Shown: one piece after another, positions 26,544 to 34,961 of the stretch
Position numbering within the stretch: the stretch's first letter is position 1
How the letters are laid out: each line of letters starts with the position of its first letter
NCBI RefSeq assembly: GCF_050589605.1
Contig: NZ_JBNGOO010000001.1
Origin: Granulosicoccus sp947495035
GTDB taxonomy: Bacteria > Pseudomonadota > Gammaproteobacteria > Granulosicoccales > Granulosicoccaceae
Strand: one strand, 5' to 3'
Length of the DNA stretch: 64,000 nucleotides
Notes under the pieces: model-generated
What the model saw: the letters and a program-made list of their open reading frames with translations, nothing else
Databases searched by the model: none
What the model was told of the DNA's origin: nothing
Position numbers and translations under genes: made by a program

Positions 26544-27397
26544 ACGAGCAACCACGTCCGCTTTACTGGCTCTTTCTCGGCCTGGTAGGCCTGGTGATAT
26601 CCATCTATGTGCTGTTTCCGGTCTTCTGGCTGTTTCTGGCCTCGTTCAAGACGGAAGCCGAGCTGGCGCAACTGCCGATCTCTTTCTGGCCGCAGGCTGC
26701 AACTCTTGATGCCTACACGGCGCTGTTCTCGGATACCCATCAGAAGGGGCAGTTGCTGGATTGGCCACAACTGATCGGCAACAGCTTCTTCGTGGCCATC
26801 AGTTCCACCGTGCTGGTGTTGTTCTTCGGCACACTGGCGGGGTATGCCTTCGCACGATTGAGCTTTCCGGGTCGTGACCTCATTCTGGGCGGACTGCTGA
26901 TCAGCCGCATGTTCCAGGGGGCGGCGCTACTGCTGCCCACTTACCGGTTGATGAGCATGCTGGGCTTGCAGGACAGTCTCATCGGGCTGGTGCTGCTCTA
27001 CTCGGCCTTCGGCTTGCCCTTCGCCACCTGGATCATCGCGTCAAGTCTGCGTGAGATTCCCAAGGAGCTTGAGGAGAGCGCCATGATCGATGGTGCCACT
27101 CGTCTGCAGAGCATGGTCAAGGTGGTACTGCCACTGGCCACACCTGCATTGATCACCGCATCCATGTGGCACTTTGTCGGCGCCTGGTCCGAGTTTGCCT
27201 TTGCCTCCATATTGCTCGAGTCCAACGAGAACAAGACCGTCACCATTGGGCTGGCAAGCTTTGTCGAACTGTTCACGCTGGAGTTCCAGTACGTGGGGGC
27301 CGCAGCGACCATCGTGGCATTGCCCATCATGCTGGTGTTCTTCTTCGGACAGCGCTATTTCACCCGCGGACTGCTGGCCGGGGCTGTCAAGGGATGA
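26540..27397 (+). CDS. ABC sugar importer permease 2 (MalG/UgpE type)
   Basis: A 285-residue MalG-type permease with six membrane helices; the EAA motif is EIPKELEESAMIDGATRLQSMVKVVLPLATPAL. The C-terminus FFGQRYFTRGLLAGAVKG is characteristic of this family. The true start is the ATG overlapping the previous stop, not upstream codons. Its own stop overlaps the start of the dehydratase gene by four bases. Confidence 0.93.
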   Translation: MNEQPRPLYWLFLGLVGLVISIYVLFPVFWLFLASFKTEAELAQLPISFWPQAATLDAYTALFSDTHQKGQLLDWPQLIGNSFFVAISSTVLVLFFGTLAGYAFARLSFPGRDLILGGLLISRMFQGAALLLPTYRLMSMLGLQDSLIGLVLLYSAFGLPFATWIIASSLREIPKELEESAMIDGATRLQSMVKVVLPLATPALITASMWHFVGAWSEFAFASILLESNENKTVTIGLASFVELFTLEFQYVGAAATIVALPIMLVFFFGQRYFTRGLLAGAVKG

Positions 27398-28548
27398 GGA
27401 TCACCTCGATCAGCGCACGGGCCGTGGATTGCGGCTTCAACCGACAGTCACTGCAGACGAGTCGTGTTGCTTCGCCCATGTCCCGCTTTGCACGCTTTGC
27501 GAAAGAGCGTTCAAGCTGGATGTGGCCGACGAAGAAGGTGTTTGTCTGCGTCACTGGCGAAGATGGCAACACCGGCTGGGGATGCACCAATGGCGGTGAG
27601 ATCGTCGAGATGATCGTGAACGAGCATCTGGCACGCTTGCTCCATGGAGAGGAGATCGATGATCTGGCGATGTTGAATGACCAGATGAGTGCCTCGCTAC
27701 TGCCGTGCGACCGATCCGGATTTGCCATGATGGCCGTGGCGGGGGTGGATATTGCGCTGTGGGATCTGAGCGCAAAATCTTCGGGACAATCCCTGCTGGA
27801 GCATCTGGGAGGGTCGGACCAGAACACATTGCCGGTCTACATGACCACCCAGAGGCCCGAGACCTTCAATGGCGGTCATTGGCGTGGGCTGAAGGCGGCC
27901 GCTCCCTATGGTCCGGAATCGGGACAGCAGGGCCTGGATGAGAACATCGCATTGATGCGGCGCTTTGCTGCCGCAGCGGGCCCCGATGTGCCGATCATGA
28001 TCGATGCCTTCCTGTCGTGGGATGCCGACTACACTCTGCGCTTCGCCGAAGGGGTCGCCGATCTGCCACTGACCTGGATAGAAGACCCCACACCTCCGCA
28101 GGATCTGGAAGCGCTGGGGAAGATACGCAGCGAGATGGATCCATCCATCTCGCTGGCCCTGGGCAATTTTGCGTTTTCACACGCGGATTGCACCGATCTG
28201 CTGAGCAGCGGGCTGGTGGATATTCTGCAGCCGGACGTGGCCTGGGCGGGAGGCGTGAGCGAAGCGCTGCGCATTCTCGATCTGGCCAGTGGTCATGATG
28301 TGCCGGTCATTCTGCACAACACCTGCGAACAACCCTGGGCACTGGCGCTTGCCGCTGCTCGACAGAACGATGCACTGGTCGAGTGTGTCGACCGGGGAGA
28401 AGCATCGCCGCTTTACAGTCTGATGGGGTCACGCCCCGATTTCATTGACGGGCGGGTTGCCGTGCCTTGCGATCCGGCCGGCAATCGTCCACCACCACAC
28501 GTTTCCGCCGCCTTCGAGGTGGCTGTCAATCATATAAAGGAGGGCTAG
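27394..28548 (+). CDS. Enolase-superfamily sugar-acid dehydratase (L-rhamnonate dehydratase-like)
   Basis: A 384-residue mandelate-racemase-family protein. Metal ligands are seen in IMIDAFLSWD and WIEDPTPP. The third position reads LGNFAFS, with Asn where many relatives have Glu; Asn is also used in glucarate dehydratase-type enzymes. A late VILHNTCEQP His is the likely acid/base group, and DILQPDVAWAGG resembles L-rhamnonate dehydratases. It would remove water from an aldonic acid to give a 2-keto-3-deoxy acid. It is coupled to permease 2 by ATGA and followed 4 bp later by the ATPase gene. Confidence 0.82.
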   Translation: MRITSISARAVDCGFNRQSLQTSRVASPMSRFARFAKERSSWMWPTKKVFVCVTGEDGNTGWGCTNGGEIVEMIVNEHLARLLHGEEIDDLAMLNDQMSASLLPCDRSGFAMMAVAGVDIALWDLSAKSSGQSLLEHLGGSDQNTLPVYMTTQRPETFNGGHWRGLKAAAPYGPESGQQGLDENIALMRRFAAAAGPDVPIMIDAFLSWDADYTLRFAEGVADLPLTWIEDPTPPQDLEALGKIRSEMDPSISLALGNFAFSHADCTDLLSSGLVDILQPDVAWAGGVSEALRILDLASGHDVPVILHNTCEQPWALALAAARQNDALVECVDRGEASPLYSLMGSRPDFIDGRVAVPCDPAGNRPPPHVSAAFEVAVNHIKEG

Positions 28549-28552
28549 CCCC

Positions 28553-29614
28553 ATGGGGTCCGTCGCACTGAAAAACATCCGCAAATCCTATGGCCCTGTC
28601 GAAGTGCTGCATGGCATCGACCTTGACATACGCGATGGCGAATTTACCGTACTCGTGGGTCCTTCCGGCTGCGGGAAATCCACCTTGCTGCGATCGATCG
28701 CCGGGCTGGAGACCATTACCGGTGGTGATATCTGCATTGACGAAACAGTGATCAATACCCTGGCGCCGAAAGAGCGAAACATCGCCATGGTGTTCCAGAA
28801 CTATGCCCTTTACCCGCACATGAGTGTGGCGAAGAACATGGGCTTTTCGCTGCGACTGGCCAAGGAGTCTCAGGCAGAAATCGATCGCAAGGTGAATGCG
28901 GCCGCCGAGATTCTGGATCTGACCGATTTGCTCGACCGCTATCCACGACAGTTGTCCGGTGGACAACGACAGCGGGTTGCCATGGGGCGGGCCATTGTAC
29001 GTGATCCCAAGGTCTTCCTGTTCGACGAGCCATTGTCGAACCTGGATGCCAAGCTGCGCGTACAGATGCGTTCGGAAATCAAGGAACTGCATCAACGCCT
29101 GAAGACCACCACGGTCTATGTGACACACGATCAGATCGAAGCCATGACCATGGCCGACCGCATCGTGGTAATGCGAGGTGGTCAGATCGAACAGATAGGA
29201 TCGCCGCTGGAGCTGTATGACAACCCGGCCAGTGTGTTCGTGGCAGGCTTCATCGGTTCGCCTTCGATGAATTTCATCAAGGCCACGGCGAAGGGTGGTG
29301 AGCTGGTTCTGGATACTCAGGAGTCGCTGGGTCAACTGCCGGTTGCTCTGAATGAAGGACGTGAAGTCATTGCCGGCTTTCGTCCGGAAGACATCCGTCT
29401 GTCGGATGCGGGCGTTGCGGCGAAGGTTGCGCTTATCGAGCCGACCGGTGCGGAAACCCAGCTGGTACTGCGAACCGGTGGTGAGTCGATCATCATGACC
29501 ACGCGTGATCGAATCACGCTGTCACCGGGCGATCAAGTGCATTTCTCGATCTCCGCAGGCAAGCTGCACGGCTTCGACTCGGAGACTGAACGGACGATTC
29601 AAGGTTCTGTCTGA
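28553..29614 (+). CDS. ABC sugar importer ATP-binding protein (UgpC/MsmK/MalK family)
   Basis: A 353-residue ATPase. The Walker A is GPSGCGKSTLL near residue 38, Q-loop NYALYPHMSV, signature LSGGQRQRVAMGRA near residue 135, Walker B VFLFDEPLSNLDA and switch VTHDQIEAMT. A C-terminal TOBE-type regulatory domain contains GFRPEDIRLSD. It energises the two sugar permeases. Its last base is the first base of the following gene (TGATG). Confidence 0.95.
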   Translation: MGSVALKNIRKSYGPVEVLHGIDLDIRDGEFTVLVGPSGCGKSTLLRSIAGLETITGGDICIDETVINTLAPKERNIAMVFQNYALYPHMSVAKNMGFSLRLAKESQAEIDRKVNAAAEILDLTDLLDRYPRQLSGGQRQRVAMGRAIVRDPKVFLFDEPLSNLDAKLRVQMRSEIKELHQRLKTTTVYVTHDQIEAMTMADRIVVMRGGQIEQIGSPLELYDNPASVFVAGFIGSPSMNFIKATAKGGELVLDTQESLGQLPVALNEGREVIAGFRPEDIRLSDAGVAAKVALIEPTGAETQLVLRTGGESIIMTTRDRITLSPGDQVHFSISAGKLHGFDSETERTIQGSV

Positions 29615-30777
29615 TGAAGATCACGGATGTCAGGGTAATTCGCTTTCGCACGCATGCGGATCGATGGGACATCGGTCATGCGCGGCTGAAGCCGCAGGCG
29701 GAGGTGCATCAGACGATCACATGCATCGATACCGATGAAGGGGTGAGCGGCTATTTCCTGGGCGGCGGCAAACACGGTGATCAGGACGGCATGACGCCTG
29801 ACGAACAGCGTCTGATCGAAGGGCGCGTTCGTGATCTTCTGCTCGGCGAAGATCCTTTCGATCGCGAAGCCGTGTGGAAATGGATGTGGGTGGCCAATCT
29901 TCCGGAAGTGGCGCAGAGCGTTATCGATTGTGCGCTCTGGGATCTGGCGGGGCGCTACGCCGACCTGCCGGTGTACAAACTGATGGGTGCGGCGCGTGAC
30001 AAGGTGCCGGCCTATGCCTCGACTTATCCCAATATCGGGCAGCCCGAGGTCTACGCCGAACATGCGCTGGCCTGTCGTGAGGAGGGTTACCAGGCCTACA
30101 AGATTCATCCTCACTACTTCTGGAATCCGGACACCGGCAAACCGACCAAGGGGCGCCCGTCCAACATTCGCGCCGATATCGAGACCATCAATCTGGTGCG
30201 GGAAGCCGTGGGGCCGGACATGGTATTGATGTACGACGTCTGGGGTACGTATCACACGATCGAAGAGACCATCAAGGTCGGTCGTGAACTGGAGAAGAAC
30301 GATTTCTACTGGTTCGAGCATCCGATGCCCGAATACCGTGTCGAGAGTTATGTTCGCTTGTGCAGGGAATTGTCGATCCCGGTTCTTGCCCCGGAAATCG
30401 CCGCTGGTGGGGTGTTTACCCGCGCTGAATGGATATTGCGTGGTGCATCGGACATGAGCCGCATGGATATCAGGCGCGGCGGTGTCACGGGCTGTCGCAA
30501 GACAGCGGTCGTTTGCGAAGCATTCGGTCAGCGTTGCGAGATTCACATGGCAGGCTGGGGCAATCTGCAGGTCATGGGAGCCACCTCGGAAGATACCAGT
30601 GAATGGTACGAAAAAGGGCTGCTGGCCCCCGGGGTCGACTACAACGCAAGCCATCCCTATCTGAAACGCAATTGTGACCCCATGGACGCTGAAGGCTACG
30701 TGGCACTGCCACAGACGCCGGGGCTTGGCTACGAAATCATCTGGGAGCACATCGACGACAACCGGATAGCCTCATGA
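29614..30777 (+). CDS. Enolase-superfamily dehydratase, second copy type
   Basis: A 387-residue mandelate-racemase-family enzyme distinct from the one two genes earlier. Active-site stretches are YKIHPHY (a KxH in place of KxK), VLMYDVWG, FYWFEHPMPE and VLAPEIAAGG, giving Asp/Glu/Glu metal ligands, and a late HMAGWGNLQ. It likely dehydrates a sugar acid. Having two dehydratases in one operon suggests two epimeric or sequential substrates. It overlaps both neighbours by 1 and 4 bases. Confidence 0.85.
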   Translation: MKITDVRVIRFRTHADRWDIGHARLKPQAEVHQTITCIDTDEGVSGYFLGGGKHGDQDGMTPDEQRLIEGRVRDLLLGEDPFDREAVWKWMWVANLPEVAQSVIDCALWDLAGRYADLPVYKLMGAARDKVPAYASTYPNIGQPEVYAEHALACREEGYQAYKIHPHYFWNPDTGKPTKGRPSNIRADIETINLVREAVGPDMVLMYDVWGTYHTIEETIKVGRELEKNDFYWFEHPMPEYRVESYVRLCRELSIPVLAPEIAAGGVFTRAEWILRGASDMSRMDIRRGGVTGCRKTAVVCEAFGQRCEIHMAGWGNLQVMGATSEDTSEWYEKGLLAPGVDYNASHPYLKRNCDPMDAEGYVALPQTPGLGYEIIWEHIDDNRIAS

Positions 30778-31112
30778 GCCTCTACCGCCGCGCCTGGACG
30801 ATGCAACTGACAGAAGGCTCGGAAGCTGCCTACGAGGCAGCGCATGCCGAGATCTGGCCGGAGTTGCGAGAGCAGATGACAGACAGCGGCATCGTGCGCT
30901 TCTTTCTGTACCGTTCCGGCACCACGATCTTTGCCTTTCAGGAGCGCGCGCAGCCTTTTGATTCAACCACGGCGCCACCGAGTGACATCACCCGTCGCTG
31001 GTGGCGCAAGATGGCCCCGTTGATGGAGACGACGGGTGACGACCAACAACCGATTCACACTGTATTGCGTGAGGTTTTCGCACTGGAGCCCACGACGGAG
31101 AACGACACATGA
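30774..31112 (+). CDS. L-rhamnose mutarotase family protein
   Basis: A 112-residue RhaM-type (DUF718) protein with YRRAWTMQLTEGSEAAYEAAHAEIWPELREQMTDSGI at the N-terminus; the YxxxH-like pattern and RRWWRKMAPLMET near the end are typical. Known members interconvert alpha and beta anomers of L-rhamnose or L-fucose. Together with the lactonase and dehydratases this points to a 6-deoxy-hexose. It overlaps both neighbours by four bases. Confidence 0.88.
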   Translation: MSLYRRAWTMQLTEGSEAAYEAAHAEIWPELREQMTDSGIVRFFLYRSGTTIFAFQERAQPFDSTTAPPSDITRRWWRKMAPLMETTGDDQQPIHTVLREVFALEPTTENDT

Positions 31113-31990
31113 CTGGTATGGAAGGCATCATCCCCATTCTGCTGACCCCCTTCAACGACGACCTGTCGATCGACTACGCCAGTCTGGAGCGTGAAGTCGA
31201 GGCCACGCTCGGCGCTGGCGTGCATGGCATCGGTATTGCCATCGGCAGCGAGATTTTCAAGCTGACACCGAAGGAGCGTGGCGAGATACTGCGCGCGGTA
31301 GCGAAGCAGGTTGACCGCAGGGTGCCTGTCATCATGAACACCTCGGCTCCCGGTACGGCACCGGCAGTGCAGCTGGCCATCGAGGCGGCTGAGGCCGGTG
31401 CCACACGACTGATGATCTGGCCGCCGGATTTCTTTGCCTGCGGCGCGGAATCGGTGATCGACCACTTGCGCCGAATCGCCGATGCCGTGAGTCTGCCCAT
31501 TGTCCTGCAGGACGTCCCCCAGGCACCAATCTCACCAGCACTGGCACTGCGCATTGCCGAGGCTGTACCGCTTGTCGACACCATCAAGGTGGAGACGCAA
31601 CCCACGGTGGCGCAAGTGGCTGCCATGACCGCGGCGGTGGGTGAGCAATTGACCATTCTCGGAGGTGCCGGTGGTGGCACAATCGTGGAGGAGTATCGAC
31701 GCGGTGCGCGAGGCACCATGCCGTTCGCCAGCCAGGCGCAGGATTTCATGCAGATCTGGAACTGCCTGAATGAGGGTAAGTCTGAGCAGGCAGCAGAGAT
31801 TGTCGAGAACCGCATACTGCCGGTGAGCCGTCTGGGCTTTCAATCCGCCGACTTGTTCTATCACGTGCACAAGGCGATCTTGTGTGAGGCGAATCAGTTT
31901 GATCGCGCTACCGTGCGCCCACCCACCGCCTTGCCGGACTCGGTAACGGCGAAGGAGATCGAGCAGTTGGTGGAGCGTGTGGCAGGGTAG
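31109..31990 (+). CDS. Dihydrodipicolinate synthase/KDG aldolase family protein
   Basis: A 293-residue DapA-family TIM barrel. The Schiff-base Lys is in DTIKVETQ near residue 160. The position normally occupied by the catalytic Tyr (YNxP) reads LQDVPQ, so a true DapA role is unlikely. Other motifs are ILLTPFNDDLSIDY and MNTSAPGTAPAVQLAIEAAEAGA. In this operon it probably cleaves a 2-keto-3-deoxy acid made by the dehydratases into pyruvate plus an aldehyde. It ends the operon that begins at 24.3 kb and is followed by a perfect hairpin. Confidence 0.85.
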   Translation: MTGMEGIIPILLTPFNDDLSIDYASLEREVEATLGAGVHGIGIAIGSEIFKLTPKERGEILRAVAKQVDRRVPVIMNTSAPGTAPAVQLAIEAAEAGATRLMIWPPDFFACGAESVIDHLRRIADAVSLPIVLQDVPQAPISPALALRIAEAVPLVDTIKVETQPTVAQVAAMTAAVGEQLTILGGAGGGTIVEEYRRGARGTMPFASQAQDFMQIWNCLNEGKSEQAAEIVENRILPVSRLGFQSADLFYHVHKAILCEANQFDRATVRPPTALPDSVTAKEIEQLVERVAG

Positions 31991-31995
31991 CCTGC

Positions 31996-32139
31996 CTACG
32001 CCTCCTGCGTGCCAGTACCACCGCCTGACTGGGTCAGGCGGTATTCCAGTAGCTGCACAGCCATGTTCAACCGGCGCACCGCGTCACGCTCTGTGGTGGA
32101 ATCCTTGCCGATGGTGTCCAGATCAAGAGCGCGTAAACC
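31996..32139 (-). pseudogene. In-frame open extension after the lipoprotein stop, possible gene remnant
   Basis: Directly downstream of the lipoprotein TGA the same frame stays open for 48 codons and reads like real protein (DSTTERDAVRRLNMAVQLLEYRLTQ), ending at TAG. There is no start codon of its own near the lipoprotein stop. It may be the C-terminus of a gene whose front was lost, or a tail read only by stop-codon readthrough. Family not recognised. Confidence 0.3.
32020..32042. terminator. Perfect 10-bp hairpin between convergent genes
   Basis: ACCGCCTGAC and its exact complement flank a 3-nt loop. It lies 30 bp after the end of the sugar operon and beyond the end of the convergent lipoprotein gene. 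There is no clear U-tract, so it may be a bidirectional, partly Rho-assisted terminator. Confidence 0.5.
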
Positions 32140-33924
32140 TCAGGGCATTCGTACGGAAATGACCCCGTGAACATCACTGCGCTCCGTCCCACTGTAGGCA
32201 TGCCCACCCGGAGCACTGACAGCGGATGTATCCACCGAATTACGCGTATTCAGCACAGTAACCAATCGGCCATAGGCACCATCATCGGTCAGCTCTACAA
32301 CTCCCGCTCCTGGGCAGGAACCTTGTGCTGAATGATTGACGGATACCGGGGATGGCCCGCGAAAGGCAATGAGCAGATATTTTCCATCCGGCGTGTTCTC
32401 CACCAGATCGGGAGCTGGATCGTTTTGTGGCAATCCTGCATCGTCCGTTATGGACCGCGCCAGACAGGGGCCTTCGCCATTGCCACGACCATCTTCCGAT
32501 GTCAGATCATAGGTTGTCCTGTTGAATTCCGTGGAGTCGAACACCTCTACCACGTTGCGGATTCGGTCAACCGTGTGCACGTATCTACCGTCTACAGTGG
32601 GTGCCATTCCGTGTGAGTCACGACGAGTGGTTGCGTCAGGCAACTGCCCACTGTCATTGGATTCAACTCCGGTCTCGTTACCCCCTGTGGCTGTATTTCC
32701 CTCATCCTTGTACAGCAACATGGGCGCAGGCGTATTTTGCGGATTGGACACATCCTGAAAGTCACTGTCGTTGAACGTGTACATCGTGAACACGGACTGG
32801 GTGGCTCCGGCGGCAGAGGCAGAGACACCCGCATTGATCCAGACTGTATCCCCGGTTTGTATGCCACCACAACCAGCACCATTGACAGACTGATTGCCGT
32901 ATTCTCCGACAATACTCATGGGTGTGCTTTGCGTGTTGGCAATGATCAAACCACCACCACCCAAGGTGACATAGCTGTTTCCGCCAGTACTGGAAATGGG
33001 ACAAATGATCACGTTGTTCGGTCTGCCACCCAGTGCTCCGTCGGTGCCATCGCAGCCGTTCTCCTTGCAGACACCACCGGGGGTCAAATCTGCAAAATCC
33101 GCGTTGGCATAATCACCTCCGACACTGCCAAGCAAAGGGTTGCCAAATGCATTATTGCCACTGAAAGTCGTGGCTGAAGTCGTTACAACCTGTCCCTTGC
33201 CCACTCCCAGTGACGCCGACCGATTGAAGACGATGTCTGTGATCTTGCCCTCAGCGTCCCGTGTCGCATCAATGCGTTCGAGCACCTTGCCATTGAGATT
33301 GGCCACAAGAATCGCATTACCATCCGTCGTCCAGTCAGACATGTGTACCGACCGCACATCAGTACCATCGCCAACATTGGTTCCCGTGACTCGGAACAGG
33401 CTGATCGCTTCTCGTGTTCGTGTGTCGATGACACCAACAAAGCCACCTCCTGGTGCAAAGATACTGGCTGTCACGTACCGATCCTGAGGGTCCGCCAGCA
33501 TGCCATGTAAGCGCCCAAAGCCATTCAGATCAGCCAATGTCTGGCCTGTTGGATTGCCGTTCGCGTCAATTTCCACCAGCTCCTGAGGGAAAACATCCAG
33601 AAGGTCGCAAGGACCTGCAGGCACCGCGACCGATTCATCGTCTGCCGGGAGACAGCCGACAGGAATGGCATCGTCGCCTCCCGCGATTTGCGTTTCCATA
33701 TCTTCCGAGTTCCAGATCCAGAGATAGCTACCTTTGGTGCCTGGCCCGTCTGCATCAGCGACGGAATTCGACTGATCTGATGCCCATATCTGGTATTCAT
33801 CGCCCGCGGCCGGAGGGTTGTCTGCTTCATCGTCATCACTGCAAGCACTCAGCAGGACCGCACAGATGAGACCGGACAGCCAGATGCGTTTTGAATGACT
33901 CAAGTCAGTTTTGGTGATGCTCAC
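32140..33924 (-). CDS. Large predicted lipoprotein with beta-propeller-like repeats
   Basis: A 594-residue protein with a lipoprotein signal (basic start, hydrophobic ICAVLLSAC, Cys near residue 28) and an acidic DDDEAD linker, so it should be anchored in a membrane facing the periplasm. The body has repeating segments such as GMLADPQDRYVTASIF, GVIDTRTREAISLF, WTTDGNAILVANLNGKVLERID and DGRYVHTVDRIRNVVEVFDS, which resemble blades of a YncE-like or quinoprotein beta-propeller. No catalytic residues are recognised. It is unlinked in direction to the sugar operon. Exact function unknown. Confidence 0.72.
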   Translation of the reverse strand: MSITKTDLSHSKRIWLSGLICAVLLSACSDDDEADNPPAAGDEYQIWASDQSNSVADADGPGTKGSYLWIWNSEDMETQIAGGDDAIPVGCLPADDESVAVPAGPCDLLDVFPQELVEIDANGNPTGQTLADLNGFGRLHGMLADPQDRYVTASIFAPGGGFVGVIDTRTREAISLFRVTGTNVGDGTDVRSVHMSDWTTDGNAILVANLNGKVLERIDATRDAEGKITDIVFNRSASLGVGKGQVVTTSATTFSGNNAFGNPLLGSVGGDYANADFADLTPGGVCKENGCDGTDGALGGRPNNVIICPISSTGGNSYVTLGGGGLIIANTQSTPMSIVGEYGNQSVNGAGCGGIQTGDTVWINAGVSASAAGATQSVFTMYTFNDSDFQDVSNPQNTPAPMLLYKDEGNTATGGNETGVESNDSGQLPDATTRRDSHGMAPTVDGRYVHTVDRIRNVVEVFDSTEFNRTTYDLTSEDGRGNGEGPCLARSITDDAGLPQNDPAPDLVENTPDGKYLLIAFRGPSPVSVNHSAQGSCPGAGVVELTDDGAYGRLVTVLNTRNSVDTSAVSAPGGHAYSGTERSDVHGVISVRMP

Positions 33925-34247
33925 AATGAGATTTCCTGGTGACTATCGAGATGTATGGCTTGATTCCTGACGTTAGGGGAAAGATATTTCCACAGCGGAA
34001 TAACCGTCCATTTTCTGAATGAAATGGTTGCCCGATGATCAGAAATTCAACGGAAGATCTACGGGGAGACTAACAGTCGGGTATCGACCGTGCCACTATA
34101 CCTTCGTGTCAAAAGAAGGATTGAGCCAGGTACAAGGGCTGTCCGAGTCTCGCCTCCTGAAACAATGGTCAATGCAGAAGATCAATTCCATGGCAACTAT
34201 GGCACACCTCGTGAAATACAAGTCAGGATGACGTATACAACCTTCTG
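33925..34247. other. Intergenic stretch, nothing recognised
   Basis: This segment upstream of the lipoprotein gene presumably contains its promoter. I see no gene, repeat or hairpin that I can support. Confidence 0.4.
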
Positions 34248-34475
34248 CTACAGGTAGTCGACCAGTCCCTGTTTCAGCTGAATCGGTTCAGGAATGGAAC
34301 ACACGGCCCGGGTTTGCAGGTACGCATTTCCGGACCCGCAGCGGCTGCTGATTAATCGAGTCCATCTGACCTGCTCATCCGTTTCAACCGCGTATTCATC
34401 CTCGGTTTCCTGCAGGAAATGTTCACTCAAAGCATCCAGGGACTTTGCAGGTTCGGTAACCGTCGCAGGACTCAC
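34248..34475 (-). CDS. Possible small hypothetical protein or gene fragment
   Basis: The reading frame is open back to about 34545 and reads plausibly as protein (SLDALSEHFLQETEDEYAVETDEQVRW, ending QLKQGLVDYL), but the only starts are a GTG giving 75 residues or rarer codons. No family is recognised and no good ribosome site is visible. It lies between a lipoprotein gene and ABC-transporter debris, so it may itself be a remnant. Confidence 0.25.
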   Translation of the reverse strand: MSPATVTEPAKSLDALSEHFLQETEDEYAVETDEQVRWTRLISSRCGSGNAYLQTRAVCSIPEPIQLKQGLVDYL

Positions 34476-34549
34476 GCTGAGTCTGGCGAGCAGTTTACGC
34501 CGCGTTTCGTCACCTGAAACCTTGATATCGTCGGAGATATTCAGTCAAA

Positions 34550-34915
34550 TCACGGGGGTGACCGCAGTGATTTCAGTTGATGAAGGAGGCACGTTTTCCT
34601 GCCTTTGACGGCCGGATCCATGAAAGTATCGTTCCAGACGCGGCCGCGAATGAAGTTCATTGACGGTGAGCCGATGAAGGCTGCCACGAACTGGTTGGCA
34701 GGACGGTCGTCGAGCTCCAGCAGTGTACCAATCTGTTCCACGACCCAGCCTTGCAATACGACGATTCTGTCGGCCATGGTCATGGCTTCCACCTGCAGAA
34801 TGTCAGTCATGGTGGCGGCAGCAAGTTGGATGTTCCACATGGTGCCACAGTAAGCGTAGGCGAACTGCGTCAGTGCCTGTTGCTGGGTGAACATGTCGGG
34901 CGAGGAGATGAACAC
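34550..34915 (-). pseudogene. Fused remnant of a sugar ABC permease and UgpC-type ATPase
   Basis: The first third (FISSPDMFTQQQALTQFAYAYCGTMWNIQLAAATM) matches the C-terminal part of a MalG-type permease. The rest (QVEAMTMADRIVVLQGW, EQIGTLLELDDRPANQFVAAFIGSPSMNFIRG) matches the region of a MalK/UgpC ATPase after Walker B. Walker A, the signature and Walker B are missing, so a deletion has joined two adjacent transporter genes. It closely resembles the intact ATPase at 28.6 kb but is not identical. Confidence 0.8.
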
Positions 34916-34961
34916 GATGGGTTTCAGGAATGCAGCAAAGGTGAAGAATGCAACGCCTGCG

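Noticed and set aside
29599..30750. Long reverse-strand frame opposite the second dehydratase
   Set aside because: Shadow of an enolase-superfamily gene with all active-site motifs on the forward strand.
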